The notes under the pieces are model-generated. The model worked only from the letters and a program-made list of their open reading frames with translations. It was not told where the DNA came from and made no database searches. Position numbers and translations under genes: made by a program. Shown here piece after piece: positions 33,335 to 42,769 of a DNA stretch of 64,000 nucleotides (the stretch's first letter is position 1; each line of letters opens with the position of its first letter). Source of the stretch: Theropithecus gelada. Taxonomy: Eukaryota; Chordata; Mammalia; Primates; Cercopithecidae. The stretch spans positions 49,811,131-49,875,130 of the forward strand of contig NC_037682.1 in NCBI RefSeq assembly GCF_003255815.1, written 5' to 3'.

Positions 33335-33595
33335 TTGGGGCATGGATCAGGCAGCCCTGCATAAAAGCATGGTCCCAAATCTTGACTTCTCCACTCACAA
33401 GCTGGCTGATCTGAGGTAAGTGACTCAGCCTTCTTGTGCCTAGTTTTCCTCATCTTTAAACCAGCAATATCAATAGTAACTTCCATATAGGGTTGTCATG
33501 AGGATAAAATGAGTGGATATATATACACACACATACACACACACAAAGGAATTAGAACAAGGCCTGGCACACAGTAAATGCCTTATACGTACATA
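33335..33595 (+). mobile_element. MIR SINE carrying an internal CA repeat
   Basis: Sense MIR: CTTGACTTCTCCACTCACAA, GGTAAGTGACTCAGCC, GGTTGTCATGAGGATAAAAT and the tail AAGGCCTGGCACACAGTAAA. A (TA)n(CA)n tract at 33517-33545 sits between core and tail. Confidence 0.8.
33517..33545. repeat. Compound (TA)n(CA)n microsatellite
   Basis: A short TA run passes into CA units with one TACA interruption, inside the MIR. Confidence 0.9.
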
Positions 33596-34090
33596 GTAGT
33601 GCATTATCCAAACATTAGGGATTATCTGTGTCAGTGTTATCTGTGTGCCTGTCGCAAGACTTCCATTTGATTGTGAGCTCCGTAAGTGCAGAAATCATCT
33701 CTGATTCAGCCATGAATCCTCAGCTACTTGCACACAGAAGGTTGCAGTACCAGTTATCCATGCATTCATTCATGCATTTAATAAATATTTATTCTACTAA
33801 GTGCCAAGCACTCTGTCCCGGGTTTACAAATATTAAGAAAGACAAAGACCCTTCCCTCATGGAGCTTGTGTTGTTTGGAGAAGACAGAAAGAGAGCAAAC
33901 AAGTAAGTTGATAAAATGGGTACATCTTGTAAAAGGTGCTAGAAAGAGAACAGCCAGACTCTTTGGAAGAGGATGATGGAGGAGGAGCGTGGAAGAGAGC
34001 TTTTGGATGGTCAGGGAAGGCATTGCTTCTAAAGGCCTCTGAAGAAGTGATAATTAAGCTGAAATTTAAATGAAAAGGAAGAAGCTGGTG

Positions 34091-34580
34091 GATGCCTGGG
34101 GTATAGGCCAAAGATGGACTGCAAAGGAGGAAACTTCCTAAGGTGATGGAAATGTAACAGTGGTTACCTAAGTATATTTATATAGTTGTCAAAACTCATC
34201 AAACTGAACCCTGAAAAGGAGTGAATTTTATTCATAAAAATTATGCTTCAGGATGGGCACAGTGGCTCATGCCTATAATCCCAGCACTTTGGGCCAACGT
34301 GGGTGGATCACCTGATGTCAGGCGTTCAAGACCAGCCTGGTTAACATGGTGAAACTTAGTCTCTACTGAAAATACAAAAAGTAGCCAGGCCTGGTGGTGT
34401 GTGCCTGTAATCCCAGCTACTTGGGAGACTGAGGCAGGAGAATCGCTTGACCCCGACAGGCAGAGGTTACAGTGAGCTGAGATCACACCATTACACTCCA
34501 GCCTGGGCAATAAGAGTGAAACTCCATCTCAATAATAATAATAATAATAATGCCTCAATAAAGCTGATTTAAAAATAAAA
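34091..34580 (+). mobile_element. Ancient L1 3' end, inserted in L2 and itself split by an Alu
   Basis: The sense L1M 3' end is recognisable at 34115-34250 (GGTGATGGAAATGTAACAGT, GTCAAAACTCATCAAACTGA, GTGAATTTTATTCATAAAAA). It resumes after the Alu with CCTCAATAAAGCTGATTTAA and an A-rich tail to 34580. A heavily 5'-truncated insertion. Confidence 0.85.
34251..34549 (+). mobile_element. Alu SINE (AluS-like), sense
   Basis: Dimeric sense Alu with an (AAT)n tail at 34531-34550. The target duplication ATGCTTCA (34243-34250) is repeated as ATGCCTCA (34550-34557), one mismatch, showing that it landed in the L1 3' end. The minus-strand open frame here is Alu-derived. Confidence 0.97.
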
Positions 34581-34797
34581 GGTGGTAGCCAAGTAAAAAA
34601 TCAAGGAAGAGCATTCCAGACATTGCAAAGAAGAGCTGATGCTTAGCCTCTGAAGCAGGGAAAATCTTTTTGCATCCTGGGAAGGCCTGTATGGATGAAG
34701 CATGGTAAAGAAGAGGGAAGGTAGCAAGAGATGAGGCAAAACCATGACATGCTGGACTTGGTGAGGTTAGGATTTTATTCTGTGTGAATAGAAAAAG

Positions 34798-34925
34798 CCC
34801 TTGATTTGCTATCAAAAGTCCTAAACCCTGGTCTGGACTTTCTAGCTGTATTGTCTTGGATGAATCATTGAACTATTGTGAACATTTTTTAAATGTGTAA
34901 AATAGGACTACAAATGATATGCAGG
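34798..34925 (+). mobile_element. MIR SINE, fragment
   Basis: Sense MIR-like: CTAAACCCTGGTCTGGACTT, TCTAGCTGTATTGTCTTGGA, TGTGTAAAATAGGACTACAA. Confidence 0.6.
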
Positions 34926-35168
34926 GATCCCATCAAAGGGGGCTGCAGCCAGGGCTGACTATGAAGGCAGGCTGACTGACACCTGACACCTGGGGATATA
35001 CCCACATACTTTTATTGGGCACTCAAAAGATTGCTTATTGAATTAAAATAGTACATGCCTGTACGGAGTAGAGACCTATGACCTTTCAAATAGCAGTTGG
35101 TGAGTGGTGGGGTGGAAGAATGGGAATTATTCCCATAATTAGGGCATTGACTAATTAGGGCATTGAGT
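34926..35168. other. Unique stretch with a 16-bp tandem duplication
   Basis: TAATTAGGGCATTGA followed by C or G occurs twice in tandem at 35136-35151 and 35152-35167. Otherwise nothing recognised. Confidence 0.7.
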
Positions 35169-35169
35169 C

Positions 35170-35452
35170 CTTCAGTGTGTCCTCACTTACCCAATACTTT
35201 TTTTCTCTCTTATAGGCAATTCTTCTTTTCCTTGGTCTCATAGCATGTGTCACAGTTTATTATTATGCATTTAAATTCTGTACATCTTTGTTCAGTGTCT
35301 GACTTTCTGTGGACTGCAAGTTCCATGAGGACCAGGACTGTGTCTGTTCTCTAAACCAATGTACCCCAGTATCTAACACTATCATTGGTACATAGGAGGC
35401 ACTCAGTAAATACTACTTGAATGAATGAATGAATGAATGAATGAATGAATAT
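35170..35452 (+). mobile_element. L2 LINE 3' end with expanded (GAAT)8 tail
   Basis: Sense L2 terminus: GGACTGCAAGTTCCATGAGG, ACCAGGACTGTGTCTG, TACATAGGAGGCACTCAGTA. The terminal repeat of L2 has grown to eight perfect GAAT units at 35419-35450. Confidence 0.85.
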
Positions 35453-35750
35453 AACCATTTATCCAAAGACAATTAACTATCCACAGTGCCCTTTCTGGTT
35501 CTTCCCAAATAATCCACCTTCTGCCCATTACCCTCTGGAAGCTCATCGCTTAAGCCTTCCTTTTTGGGTTTTCTCCATCATCCTCATTCTAAATTCAGCA
35601 CTGACCAACCCCACAGAGTTTCTTTCTATTTTAATAAACATCTACACAAAATTAAGGAGATAAAGACTGGTGGTTGTGTTTGATTTCACACTGGTTTTGG
35701 CCTTGGATATTGTAAACTACCTTCACTTTAATTTGTTTTTCTGAAGTACA
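35453..35750. other. Unique intergenic stretch, nothing recognised
   Basis: No repeat or gene signal. The frame at 35445-35663 starts in the GAAT tail. Confidence 0.5.
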
Positions 35751-35754
35751 TAGG

Positions 35755-35908
35755 GTTGAATCGACTATAATTCCCATTTTCCACATGAGGAGCCACACAG
35801 TTGACGAGATGGATTGACTCATCCCATGGCATAGCTAGGGAGTGGCAGGGACACAGATAAACCCCGGGTCCCATGGCTCTAAATTCCATGATCCTTTTCC
35901 CTGCAGGT
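35755..35908 (-). mobile_element. MIR SINE, antisense
   Basis: Antisense MIR: TTCCCATTTTCCACATGAGG, GGCATAGCTAGGGAGTGGCA and a CATGGCTCTAAATTCCATGA block. Confidence 0.7.
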
Positions 35909-36111
35909 TCCTCTGCTTGATGGTTCTATGTGCAATACATTTCTCCCTTCACACCTTAGGCACTGATGGTGCATGACAAACCGTGGTGATGGTTCTCCAC
36001 TGAGAAAAGATGATAAAGTCTCTCAGAAGCAATACTCTTCTTACCGTATCTAATCCACTTCCAGTGGCCATCAGAGCAAATGGAGGACATTATAACACGA
36101 TTACGTGCATA

Positions 36112-36345
36112 GATCCCAAGTAAGGCCTCTAGAGCCAGATCTGCCAGGTTTGCATATTGGCCTTGCCACCTTCCAGCCCTCCAACCTTGGGTGATTTATT
36201 TCAGGTCTCTGTGCTACAGGCTCTTCATCCTAAATTGGAGATAAGAATAGTGACTACCATATAGGGTTTCTGGGTGAATTAAATGAGTTAATACATGTAA
36301 AATGCTTGGAAAAGTGCTTATCCAATAGAAAGTGGCCAATTGATG
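36112..36345 (+). mobile_element. MIR SINE
   Basis: Sense MIR: CTAGAGCCAGATCTGCCAGG, ATATAGGGTTTCTGGGTGAA, AATGAGTTAATACATGTAAA, ATGCTTGGAAAAGTGC. It leads directly into the polypyrimidine tract. Confidence 0.8.
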
Positions 36346-36347
36346 TT

Positions 36348-36660
36348 GTCCTTCCTTCCTTCCCTCCCTCTCTTCATCCCTCCCTCCCTTCCTCTCCTTC
36401 CTTCCTTTCTTCCTTCCTTCCTTCCTTCTACCTTCCTTCCCTCCTCCCTCCCTCCTACCTTCCTTCCNTCCTTCCTTCCTTCCTTCTACCTTCCTTCCCT
36501 CCTCCCTCCCTCCTACCTTCCTTCCCTCCTTCCTTCCTTCTCTCCCTCCTTCCTTCCTCCCTCCTTCCTTCCTTCCTTCCTTCCCTCCTTCCTTCTTTCC
36601 CTCCTTCCTTCCTTCCCTCCTTCCTTCCTTTCTTCCTTCTCTTTCTGTATTTCTCTCTCC
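36348..36660. repeat. (TTCC/CCCT)n polypyrimidine microsatellite, about 300 bp
   Basis: Almost pure pyrimidine tetranucleotide array, broken by a few A residues. A 58-bp higher-order unit is visible: TTCTACC starts at 36426 and again at 36484. One unresolved base (N) lies at 36468, so assembly length is doubtful. The Leu/Pro/Ser-rich frames across it are not genes. Confidence 0.97.
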
Positions 36661-36944
36661 ACTTCTTTCTCTGTTACTTTTTTTGTTCTTCTCTTTTCTT
36701 TTTACTCTCTTGCTCTATATTATTCTTCCTAAATTCCTGTCTCTTCTCTGAATGTAACTTCACAATAGTGCATTGATAAATATTTGCTGAACCAATACAT
36801 AAATGAGTAAAGAAAAAGGAAAGGGAAGGAGGGAGCTGATGCCTGGCACAAGATGTGAAAAAGTGAGGATAGAACAAAACAAGATAATCTTGTGTTTTTA
36901 TATGTTTGTTTTTAATCTTAATGTATGAGCTATAACAGGTAAGA
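36661..36944. other. Unique stretch after the microsatellite
   Basis: T-rich and then average sequence; a possible L2/MIR tail near 36770-36805 (TTGATAAATATTTGCTGAAC) is too short to call. Confidence 0.4.
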
Positions 36945-37065
36945 CATTCTCATCCTGTTTTACCATGGGAAAGTCAACCAACCTCTCTGCACCTCCCTTT
37001 CTGCATCTGTATGGGAGCAGCATTGAACTAAATAGTCCTTATGTTTTCTGTCTCTGAGTCTACAA
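36945..37065 (+). mobile_element. MIR/MIR3-like SINE fragment
   Basis: GTCAACCAACCTCTCTGCAC, a TTCTGCATCTGTATGGGAG block and a diverged tail. Orientation sense. Confidence 0.5.
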
Positions 37066-37194
37066 TTCCATCTATATGAAATGTGATGTTGACTTTTCCT
37101 AGCATTTGAAATGAGATGGGGAGGGGATGAAATGAGCCAAATGTACATTTCCAAATGAAACCTGTTTCACCTGTGGCACCCATACAAGACTTCA

Positions 37195-37408
37195 CAGGTG
37201 AGTACTTGCTTTGATCTCACCCTGGTGTTGACTTCTATCTCCTACTCTGCCTCTTAATAGCAATGGGACTTTGAGCAAGACACTCAACATCTCCAAGCTT
37301 CCCTTTCCTCATCTTATTATGAGACTAAATGAGATAATGCATTGTAAGATGCTTAGCACAGTGATCAACATGTAGTAAATGTTCATTAAATTACCACTGA
37401 TGTACATT
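37195..37408 (+). mobile_element. MIR SINE
   Basis: Sense MIR: TACTCTGCCTCTTAATAGCA, TTTGAGCAAGACACTCAACA, TGAGATAATGCATTGTAAGA and tail ACATGTAGTAAATGTTC. Confidence 0.75.
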
Positions 37409-38098
37409 GTTAAAGTGTATATATGACCTCAAGCCTTGACAAAACCCATTCTAAGGCCCAATGATGAGTTTCCTATTAGCTGGTATTTTGGGCATTTTAT
37501 GATTAAGCATTCATCGAAAATCCACTATGTGTTAGAAATTGAACCTCATGATAGCATAGGGAAGTCAAGGTTCAAAGGATTACATGCATTTTTTCAGGTC
37601 CCAATATATTTCTCGTACTTTGCTATATTATGCCCTTTAGTCCTTCTAACAACCCTGTAGGTAAGTTTTGTTGGGGTTGCAGGAATGAATTGAACTCAGG
37701 AAGTTGAGAAGTAGAGCCTGCAGGGAGCAGGTGTGATGGGAATTCACAGGACTCAACCTGGACCACACCCAGCTCCTTCCCCTCTGTAAGCCACAGTCAG
37801 CAAATATTCTGATTGCACAGTGCCAAGGATGGGAGTGCTGTTGAGACGCTCATCAACCCTGCAGAGTGGGAAAAAATATGAGTACCTCCCTCATGAATTC
37901 TCAGTCCTTGCTTCTGGCTTCCTGTCCCTTCCCTTCTTTGACTTCTTCCACGCAAGGCTTGGGCATAAATAATGTACCTGAGCATGAATAAACACTGTGA
38001 CTGGCTTCTCTCTCCCAGGGGATGTTTTGCTTTTGCAGCTGGATCTCTCATATCTTCTGGACCCAAACTCCAAGCCTCCACATTCTTACTTAATTAGA
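37409..38098. other. Unique stretch, possible L2/MIR remnants
   Basis: A diverged antisense SINE/L2-like part may lie at 37515-37670 (ATCCACTATGTGTTAGAAAT). No gene; frames of 94 and 60 codons at 37797-38081 (minus) have no features. Confidence 0.4.
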
Positions 38099-38099
38099 A

Positions 38100-38370
38100 T
38101 CCAAAGGCCTTAACCCAGCACGTGGGCTCTTCCCCAGCCTCCCTCCCTCTCTCCCTCCCACCTGAGTCAACTTGCCTGTGGTTGTCTTCTCTTATTCCAG
38201 CCCGAAGACCCTGGTCTATTCGACCCCTCCTCATACTCCCCATCTCCAGGATTCTACTGATGCTGCTTGCTGCTTCTGCTGGAATACTTCACATACCCAA
38301 ATACTGCCTCTATTTTAGGTCTCAGTTCAGAGATCACCTCCTCCAAGAAGGCCTCTGTGATTTTACAGCT
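38100..38370 (+). mobile_element. L2 LINE fragment, sense
   Basis: AGGTCTCAGTTCAGAGATCA and CCTCCTCCAAGAAGGCCTCT match the sense L2 ORF2 end. The left part is diverged. Confidence 0.6.
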
Positions 38371-38402
38371 GGAAATAGTTTCTCTCTCAGAGAAATCATT
38401 AC

Positions 38403-38586
38403 AGCAGTGGTTCACAACTTTGAATATGAATTTTTGCACATGAATCAGCCCAGATATTTTGTTAAAATGCAGATTCACAGACAGTAGGTCGGGGATGGGG
38501 TCTGAGATTCTGCATTTCCAACTTGCCCACCCGTGATGTTTGCTGATGCTTCTGGTCTGTGAATTACCCATTGAGTAGCAAGTCAT
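38403..38586 (+). mobile_element. MER5A-type hAT-Charlie DNA element
   Basis: Non-autonomous hAT remnant: start CAGTGGTTCACAACTTTGAA, middle TTAAAATGCAGATTCACAGA then GTAGGTCGGGGATGGGGTCT. The right part is CTGATGCTTCTGGTCTGTGA, ending in the diverged terminal repeat near 38583. Confidence 0.8.
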
Positions 38587-38660
38587 TGACCAATCTGGCT
38601 GTGTATCAGAATCACTTGACAAGCTTATTGAAACTGTGGATCCTGGGGCCAGAGGTTGAT
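38587..38660 (+). mobile_element. Second MER5/Charlie-type element, 5' fragment
   Basis: Begins again with a MER5-like start: GTGTATCAGAATCACTTGAC, AAGCTTATTGAAACTGTGGA, TCCTGGGGCC. It lies directly behind the first copy. Confidence 0.6.
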
Positions 38661-38742
38661 CCAGGTTTTGTGGGGCCTGAATTTATTCCATCTAGAGAGT
38701 CCTTTTAAAAGTATATATATAAAGTTATGAATAAGAAATTGC

Positions 38743-38877
38743 CACCTATTGTTCCAGCTGCTTGGGAAGCTGAGGTGGGAGGATCACTTGAACCTGGCAG
38801 GTAGAGGTTGCAGTGAGCTGAGATCGCGCCACCGCCCTCCAGGCTGGGCAAGAGAGCAAGAGCCTGTCTAAAAAAAA
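38743..38877 (+). mobile_element. 5'-truncated Alu (right monomer only)
   Basis: Only the right-monomer part is present, from GTTCCAGCTGCTTGGGAAGC to the A tail. Target duplication AGAAATTGC at 38734-38742 and AGGAATTGC at 38878-38886 (one mismatch) shows it inserted already truncated. Confidence 0.9.
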
Positions 38878-38886
38878 AGGAATTGC

Positions 38887-39150
38887 TGGATCTTCTCCCA
38901 GGTCCCTGGAAGGAGCTGTGCAAGTGAAGGGTCTTGACGTATAAACTTCACTAGCTGCAAGGTAAATCCATTTTTGCCTGGGGCCCACACAACAGCAGAA
39001 TCTTGGAAGGCAGGAACTATATGTGTGTTTTGTTTTTAGAATTTCTCCAGGTTATTCATAGTGACCAATCCTAGACCTACCCCCACGCCACTTCTAGGAA
39101 TAGAGCACTTGAACTCCTGTCCATCCACTTACCTCCCTCTATTCCTTCCA
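38887..39150. other. Unique stretch, nothing recognised
   Basis: Continuation of the sequence the Alu fragment landed in; no repeat or gene identified. Confidence 0.5.
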
Positions 39151-39154
39151 TCTC

Positions 39155-39672
39155 CAAAGCTGCTGTGCCAGGCACTGGGATAGACCCCACAGAAACAAGG
39201 ATCAAGGACAGGCAGGCTCCTCCCCTCAGCAAGCTCATGGTCTACTGGAAAACTGGTCACAGCTTCACAAAATGAACTCCTATCAGCTGTTCGTCCAAGT
39301 GCTGCAGGGATCAGAGGAGAGAACAAAACTCAGTCCTGATAAAAAGACAAGACTGGGAGGTCTCCCAGAGGGGCTGACATCGAGCGAGCTCTTACCAAAT
39401 TACTGGGGCTTCTCCAAGCAGAGGGCACACTCTGTGCAAAGGCAGGGAGGCCTGAGAGAATATGTTCTCTTCAAGAACTAGCCAATCAAATCCATGTGTG
39501 GCAGAAGAGCAGGGCATATTTTGGGGGTTGGGGGCAGGGGGTAGGGCTGTGAGGAACGGGTATGGAGAGGTGGCTAGGCTCTCAGGAGTTGGGGCTCTTT
39601 GGGAGTGGATGGTGGGCAGTGGATGTTTTCAGGCAGGGGACTAGCATGATCAGGTCTTTTTTTTACACGTGC
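39155..39672 (-). mobile_element. L2 LINE, antisense
   Basis: TGCTGTGCCAGGCACTGGGA, CCCTCAGCAAGCTCATGGTC, a GCAGAGGGCACACTCTGTGC block and finally TTTTCAGGCAGGGGACTAGC, in antisense L2 order. It contains a strong G-quadruplex motif at 39523-39546. Confidence 0.8.
39523..39546 (+). other. Predicted G-quadruplex motif
   Basis: Four G tracts of 5, 5, 5 and 3 bases separated by the 2-base loops TT, CA and TA. Regular short loops predict a very stable structure on the plus strand. Confidence 0.85.
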
Positions 39673-39799
39673 ATGCATTACTTTCAACTTCCAACAATAA
39701 CTAGTTCTTTCCATGACATCACATTATTAGATCCAGAGACCTTTATTTCTTTTTTAAAGACATCTTTAGTTCTTTAATGACTATTTCTTTTAAAGTAAT

Positions 39800-39965
39800 T
39801 GTTGAATGTCAGATAGCCTGCAAAGTATTTTGATCTTATTTATTCCTCCTACAAACTCTGGGAGGCATAACGGATGATGTCTATTTAACAGATATATGAA
39901 CTGAGGACAGGAAAGTTTAAGGGACTTGCCCAAGGTAACAGAAATAGAAAATCTGAAAAGCCTTA
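39800..39965 (-). mobile_element. MIR SINE, antisense
   Basis: TTTATTCCTCCTACAAACTC, AACTGAGGACAGGAAAGTTT, AAGGGACTTGCCCAAGGTAA: antisense MIR core. Confidence 0.75.
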
Positions 39966-39974
39966 AGACCCATA

Positions 39975-40035
39975 GACAAGCATGGTGCCAGGCACACCGC
40001 AAGGACCAAAAATGTTCGGTGAATTAAGAGATGAA
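39975..40035 (+). mobile_element. L2 3' terminus, short
   Basis: ATGGTGCCAGGCACACCGCA and GTTCGGTGAATTAAGAGATGA resemble the sense L2 end with its GAATGA tail. Confidence 0.45.
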
Positions 40036-40730
40036 TGCTGAGGTTAAAGAGTTTCACTTGTTAAGGCAATTTAGGGAAGCACATGCCAGGAAGTTTGAGG
40101 GATGTGAGGCCTCCTTTCTGTTTCCCTGGAAATCCCAGGTTCTTGCTCCTGGGGGAGAAAAATTCTTCCTAATATCCACGCATGTGCCCTCCTACCATTC
40201 CCTTCCAGAAGCCGTGCCTTCCTCATGCACTCTGCCTCAGTCAGAGAAAAGATACAGCAGAAGCACAGACTGTGGAACATAGTGAAGAAAGTTGTTTTGG
40301 TGATTTTATGTGATTGCATGGCAGGTGGATTTTAATAGGGCTTTTCGAAACCATTGCATTCAATACAATTCAATTCCATTATTCCAATTAGGACAAATGA
40401 ACTTGACTTTAAAAATATTTAGTGAGTGCCTAATATTGCTACTGGCAAGTGATAGTGAGTGAGAATCCCCAGGATGCTGGAGGCCTCTGGAAACAGGAGT
40501 TGAACTTGACATAGATCCTTGATTTTAGTTTTCCCTCTGGAATACATTCTAATCTATAGCAAAATGTGGCTCCTCGTTCATGGCTGGGACCTTCAGCCAT
40601 TTCCTCCAGTGAGTTCAGCCTCATTTCCCTGCTCTCCTTGCCAAAAATGATGATGGTCATGACGTTTCATAAGGAATGTGACAGTATTTTCTGGACTTGA
40701 CAATAGTACAGGGTAAAAGAAAAGTTAGAT
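40036..40730. other. Unique stretch, nothing firmly recognised
   Basis: A short L2-like word (AATATTTAGTGAGTGCCTAA) lies at 40415. Overlapping opposite-strand frames of 83 and 82 codons at 40031-40319 argue against coding. Confidence 0.45.
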
Positions 40731-40734
40731 CATT

Positions 40735-40840
40735 ATGATTCTTCTCCTACAGAAGTTCAGAGAAGTTCAAAAACCTGCACAGTTAGGAAGTTGTGGCACT
40801 GGGGCCAGAACCCGATTTTCTAATGCCTGGTGGGGACAAT
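40735..40840 (-). mobile_element. MIR SINE fragment, antisense
   Basis: CTGCACAGTTAGGAAGTTGT and GCCAGAACCCGATTTTCTAA follow the antisense MIR core. Confidence 0.55.
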
Positions 40841-40999
40841 TTCAATATGACATTATTGCTAGGTCACCAATCTGGCAGTTAATTAACATCTTTGTGATGA
40901 TATGTTCACATGTTAGTCTCTCATCTGCTCACACTTGTCAGTGTTTTCTTTCCAAATAAGCTGTAAACAAGTTATAGGAAGGAAGCTATGATTTCACTC

Positions 41000-41120
41000 C
41001 TATTCTCTTATATGCCAAACACTGTGAGGTATCGTTATGGGGGGTACTAGGGTTACAATTACGAACAAAATAAATATACTTCCTGTCCTCTGACAGTGTA
41101 TCATCTAACTGAATAACATA
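41000..41120 (-). mobile_element. L2 LINE 3' end, antisense
   Basis: TATATGCCAAACACTGTGAG and TTACAATTACGAACAAAATA, with a CCTGTCCTCTGACAGTGTAT block. Confidence 0.6.
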
Positions 41121-41124
41121 TTTT

Positions 41125-41262
41125 ATGACGTTTTGAATTTTTACTATGTCTTAAGTATTGCGTTCTCCACTTTACAGATGAGTACATTGAGATCCAGAAA
41201 GTAACCAGGAACTTGTCTAGAAGGGGAGAGCTGGGATTCCCACAGATTCCTGGATTTCTGCT
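41125..41262 (-). mobile_element. MIR SINE, antisense
   Basis: CTCCACTTTACAGATGAGTA, TTGAGATCCAGAAAGTAACC and GGGAGAGCTGGGATTCCCAC. Facing a sense MIR 35 bases away. Confidence 0.7.
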
Positions 41263-41296
41263 TCCCAGAAGCTGGCCCAGGGCTGAGCCAACACAG

Positions 41297-41565
41297 TATG
41301 CTATGGCAGTTTAAACACATGGCTTTTGAAGTCAGACAGATTCAAATCTCAGCCCAGCTAATTACTTGTGTGATCTTAGACAGGCTGTTTCCCTTTAAAC
41401 CTCAGTTTCTACATCTGTAAAGTAGGGGTCATGACAACTGGCTCCCAGTTATTTTGTTACATGGGTCAGTTGAAAATATGAAGAATGTGAGACTCTTAAA
41501 TGAATACCTGGTGCAGCGCAAGGGCTCAATAAACAGTAGCTATTCTCACTATTACTATTAATCAT
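41297..41565 (+). mobile_element. MIR SINE, near full length, sense
   Basis: AAGTCAGACAGATTCAAATC, CAGCTAATTACTTGTGTGAT, CCTCAGTTTCTACATCTGTA and the tail GGCTCAATAAACAGTAGCTA. Confidence 0.85.
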
Positions 41566-42765
41566 TGGCAGACACAGCACCACTCTGCCTGCCGTTATGT
41601 GCACGGTGCTTTAGTAGTTTCTTTCCCCCTGAGTTGTTGAGAGTAAAATACTCTGTCCTCCCCGCTTCAGCTCCCCACATTCCAGAAACAGAGACCACTT
41701 ACACAAGCAGCAACAGGGTCCATTTCTGTGACCAGTGGAGCCAATGGCCCACTCGTTGGAAACACCAGCAAGCAAAGTGTCAGGACTCAGAAGCCGCCAA
41801 CAGGCTTCAGGACCCTGCCAAGCCCTCATGCCCACTCGAGCAGCCAGGGGGAGGGGGTGACTATGGCATAAACACACGTTTGCTTTCATTTGGCTTAGCT
41901 GACTGTGTGTTTTGTTAAACAAATTTAGGTTTGGAAAAGATTATTTTTGGTACACTGCTGCATAATTAGATGAATTTTCATGAGTTTATTCTTGAAATAA
42001 ACTTTGAAATTGTCCGTGTTTTACTGTTTTTTAATCATCTGCAGATACTGTTTTTTGAGACTTAGCATGAAAAAAAAACCTTGTTACATATCAGTTTAAT
42101 TTAGATTCAAATAAAATAATTTTTTGAATTTGCAGCAACAACAAGTCTGCGAAAGTGGTTGTAACTGGTGCTGAGTTGTTTGAGGATCAAGATAATTACA
42201 GTATAAAGGATAAGAGAGAATATAATATCCTGGCATCCAGTGCCTATTCAGCTAATCCCCAGCCCTTGACAGATGTTCAAACACAGTATTTTTAAAAGCT
42301 GACTTTTAAAAAAACAGGGCAATTCACTTATTAGATATAAACAACATGATAAGAAATTCAAAGTCTGACATCCATTACGAACCGTCCGTGTTGAGAAGCG
42401 TGAGAGACAAGGCAGAAAGTCAAATGCGCTGTGCTCATTGCTGTAATGGGTGTCCAAGCAGGGCTGGGATTGCAGAAAGACCAGGCCCCCACTTTGCCAG
42501 GGGCACAGGTTTCATCTGTACCAGCCCCCAAGAAGCAGAGGCCCAAAGGCAGCTTCGATGATGCTGTAAGCCTACGCAGCAGCCTTTCTGGCGGCTGCTT
42601 GAAGCCCAGGCTGCCAGCAGCCAGCACCAGGACAGTTTGGCCGGCTTTAAACAATAGCCACGTAGTGATAGGTGGTCCATAAAGATGGTCAGGCAGATAG
42701 AGGGTTAATGAGTGAGGAGTCTGTTGGCTCAAAGATCACTCTTGTCGCTGGCCTCTGACACTCCT
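41566..42765. other. Unique 1.2-kb block, repeat-poor
   Basis: Nothing recognised as a repeat. The left part (41566-41870) has overlapping frames of 117 (plus) and 103 codons (minus); the right part (42358-42732) has four overlapping frames on both strands, all without family features. A regulatory-looking AT-rich segment at 41880-42300 is listed separately. Confidence 0.5.
41880..42300. promoter_or_regulatory. Candidate conserved non-coding element, AT-rich
   Basis: Unique sequence with FOX-like TTGTTAAACAAATTT near 41913, homeodomain-type CATAATTAGATGA near 41961, AATAAACTTTGAAATTG near 41996 and CAAGATAATTACAG near 42188. No repeat, no coding. Function inferred only. Confidence 0.35.
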
Positions 42766-42769
42766 CCAC

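Larger units (their letters stand above)
33755..34795 (-). mobile_element. L2 LINE, antisense, interrupted by an L1 3' end and an Alu
   Basis: Left part 33755-34090: AATAAATATTTATTCTACTA, a CCCTCATGGAGCTTGTGTTG block and GGTCAGGGAAGGCATTGCTT. Right part 34582-34795 resumes with GAAGAGCATTCCAGACATTG and GGATTTTATTCTGTGTGAAT, in the correct L2 order. The gap is filled by the L1 and Alu listed next. Confidence 0.8.

Noticed and set aside
36348..36660. Regular repeats as a possible CRISPR array
   Set aside because: The units are tetranucleotides without unique spacers, in a primate genome.
36306..36776. 156- and 130-codon Pro/Ser/Leu-rich frames
   Set aside because: They are readings of the CCTT/CCCT microsatellite, which stays open in several frames because it contains almost no A; the unresolved base also lies in them.
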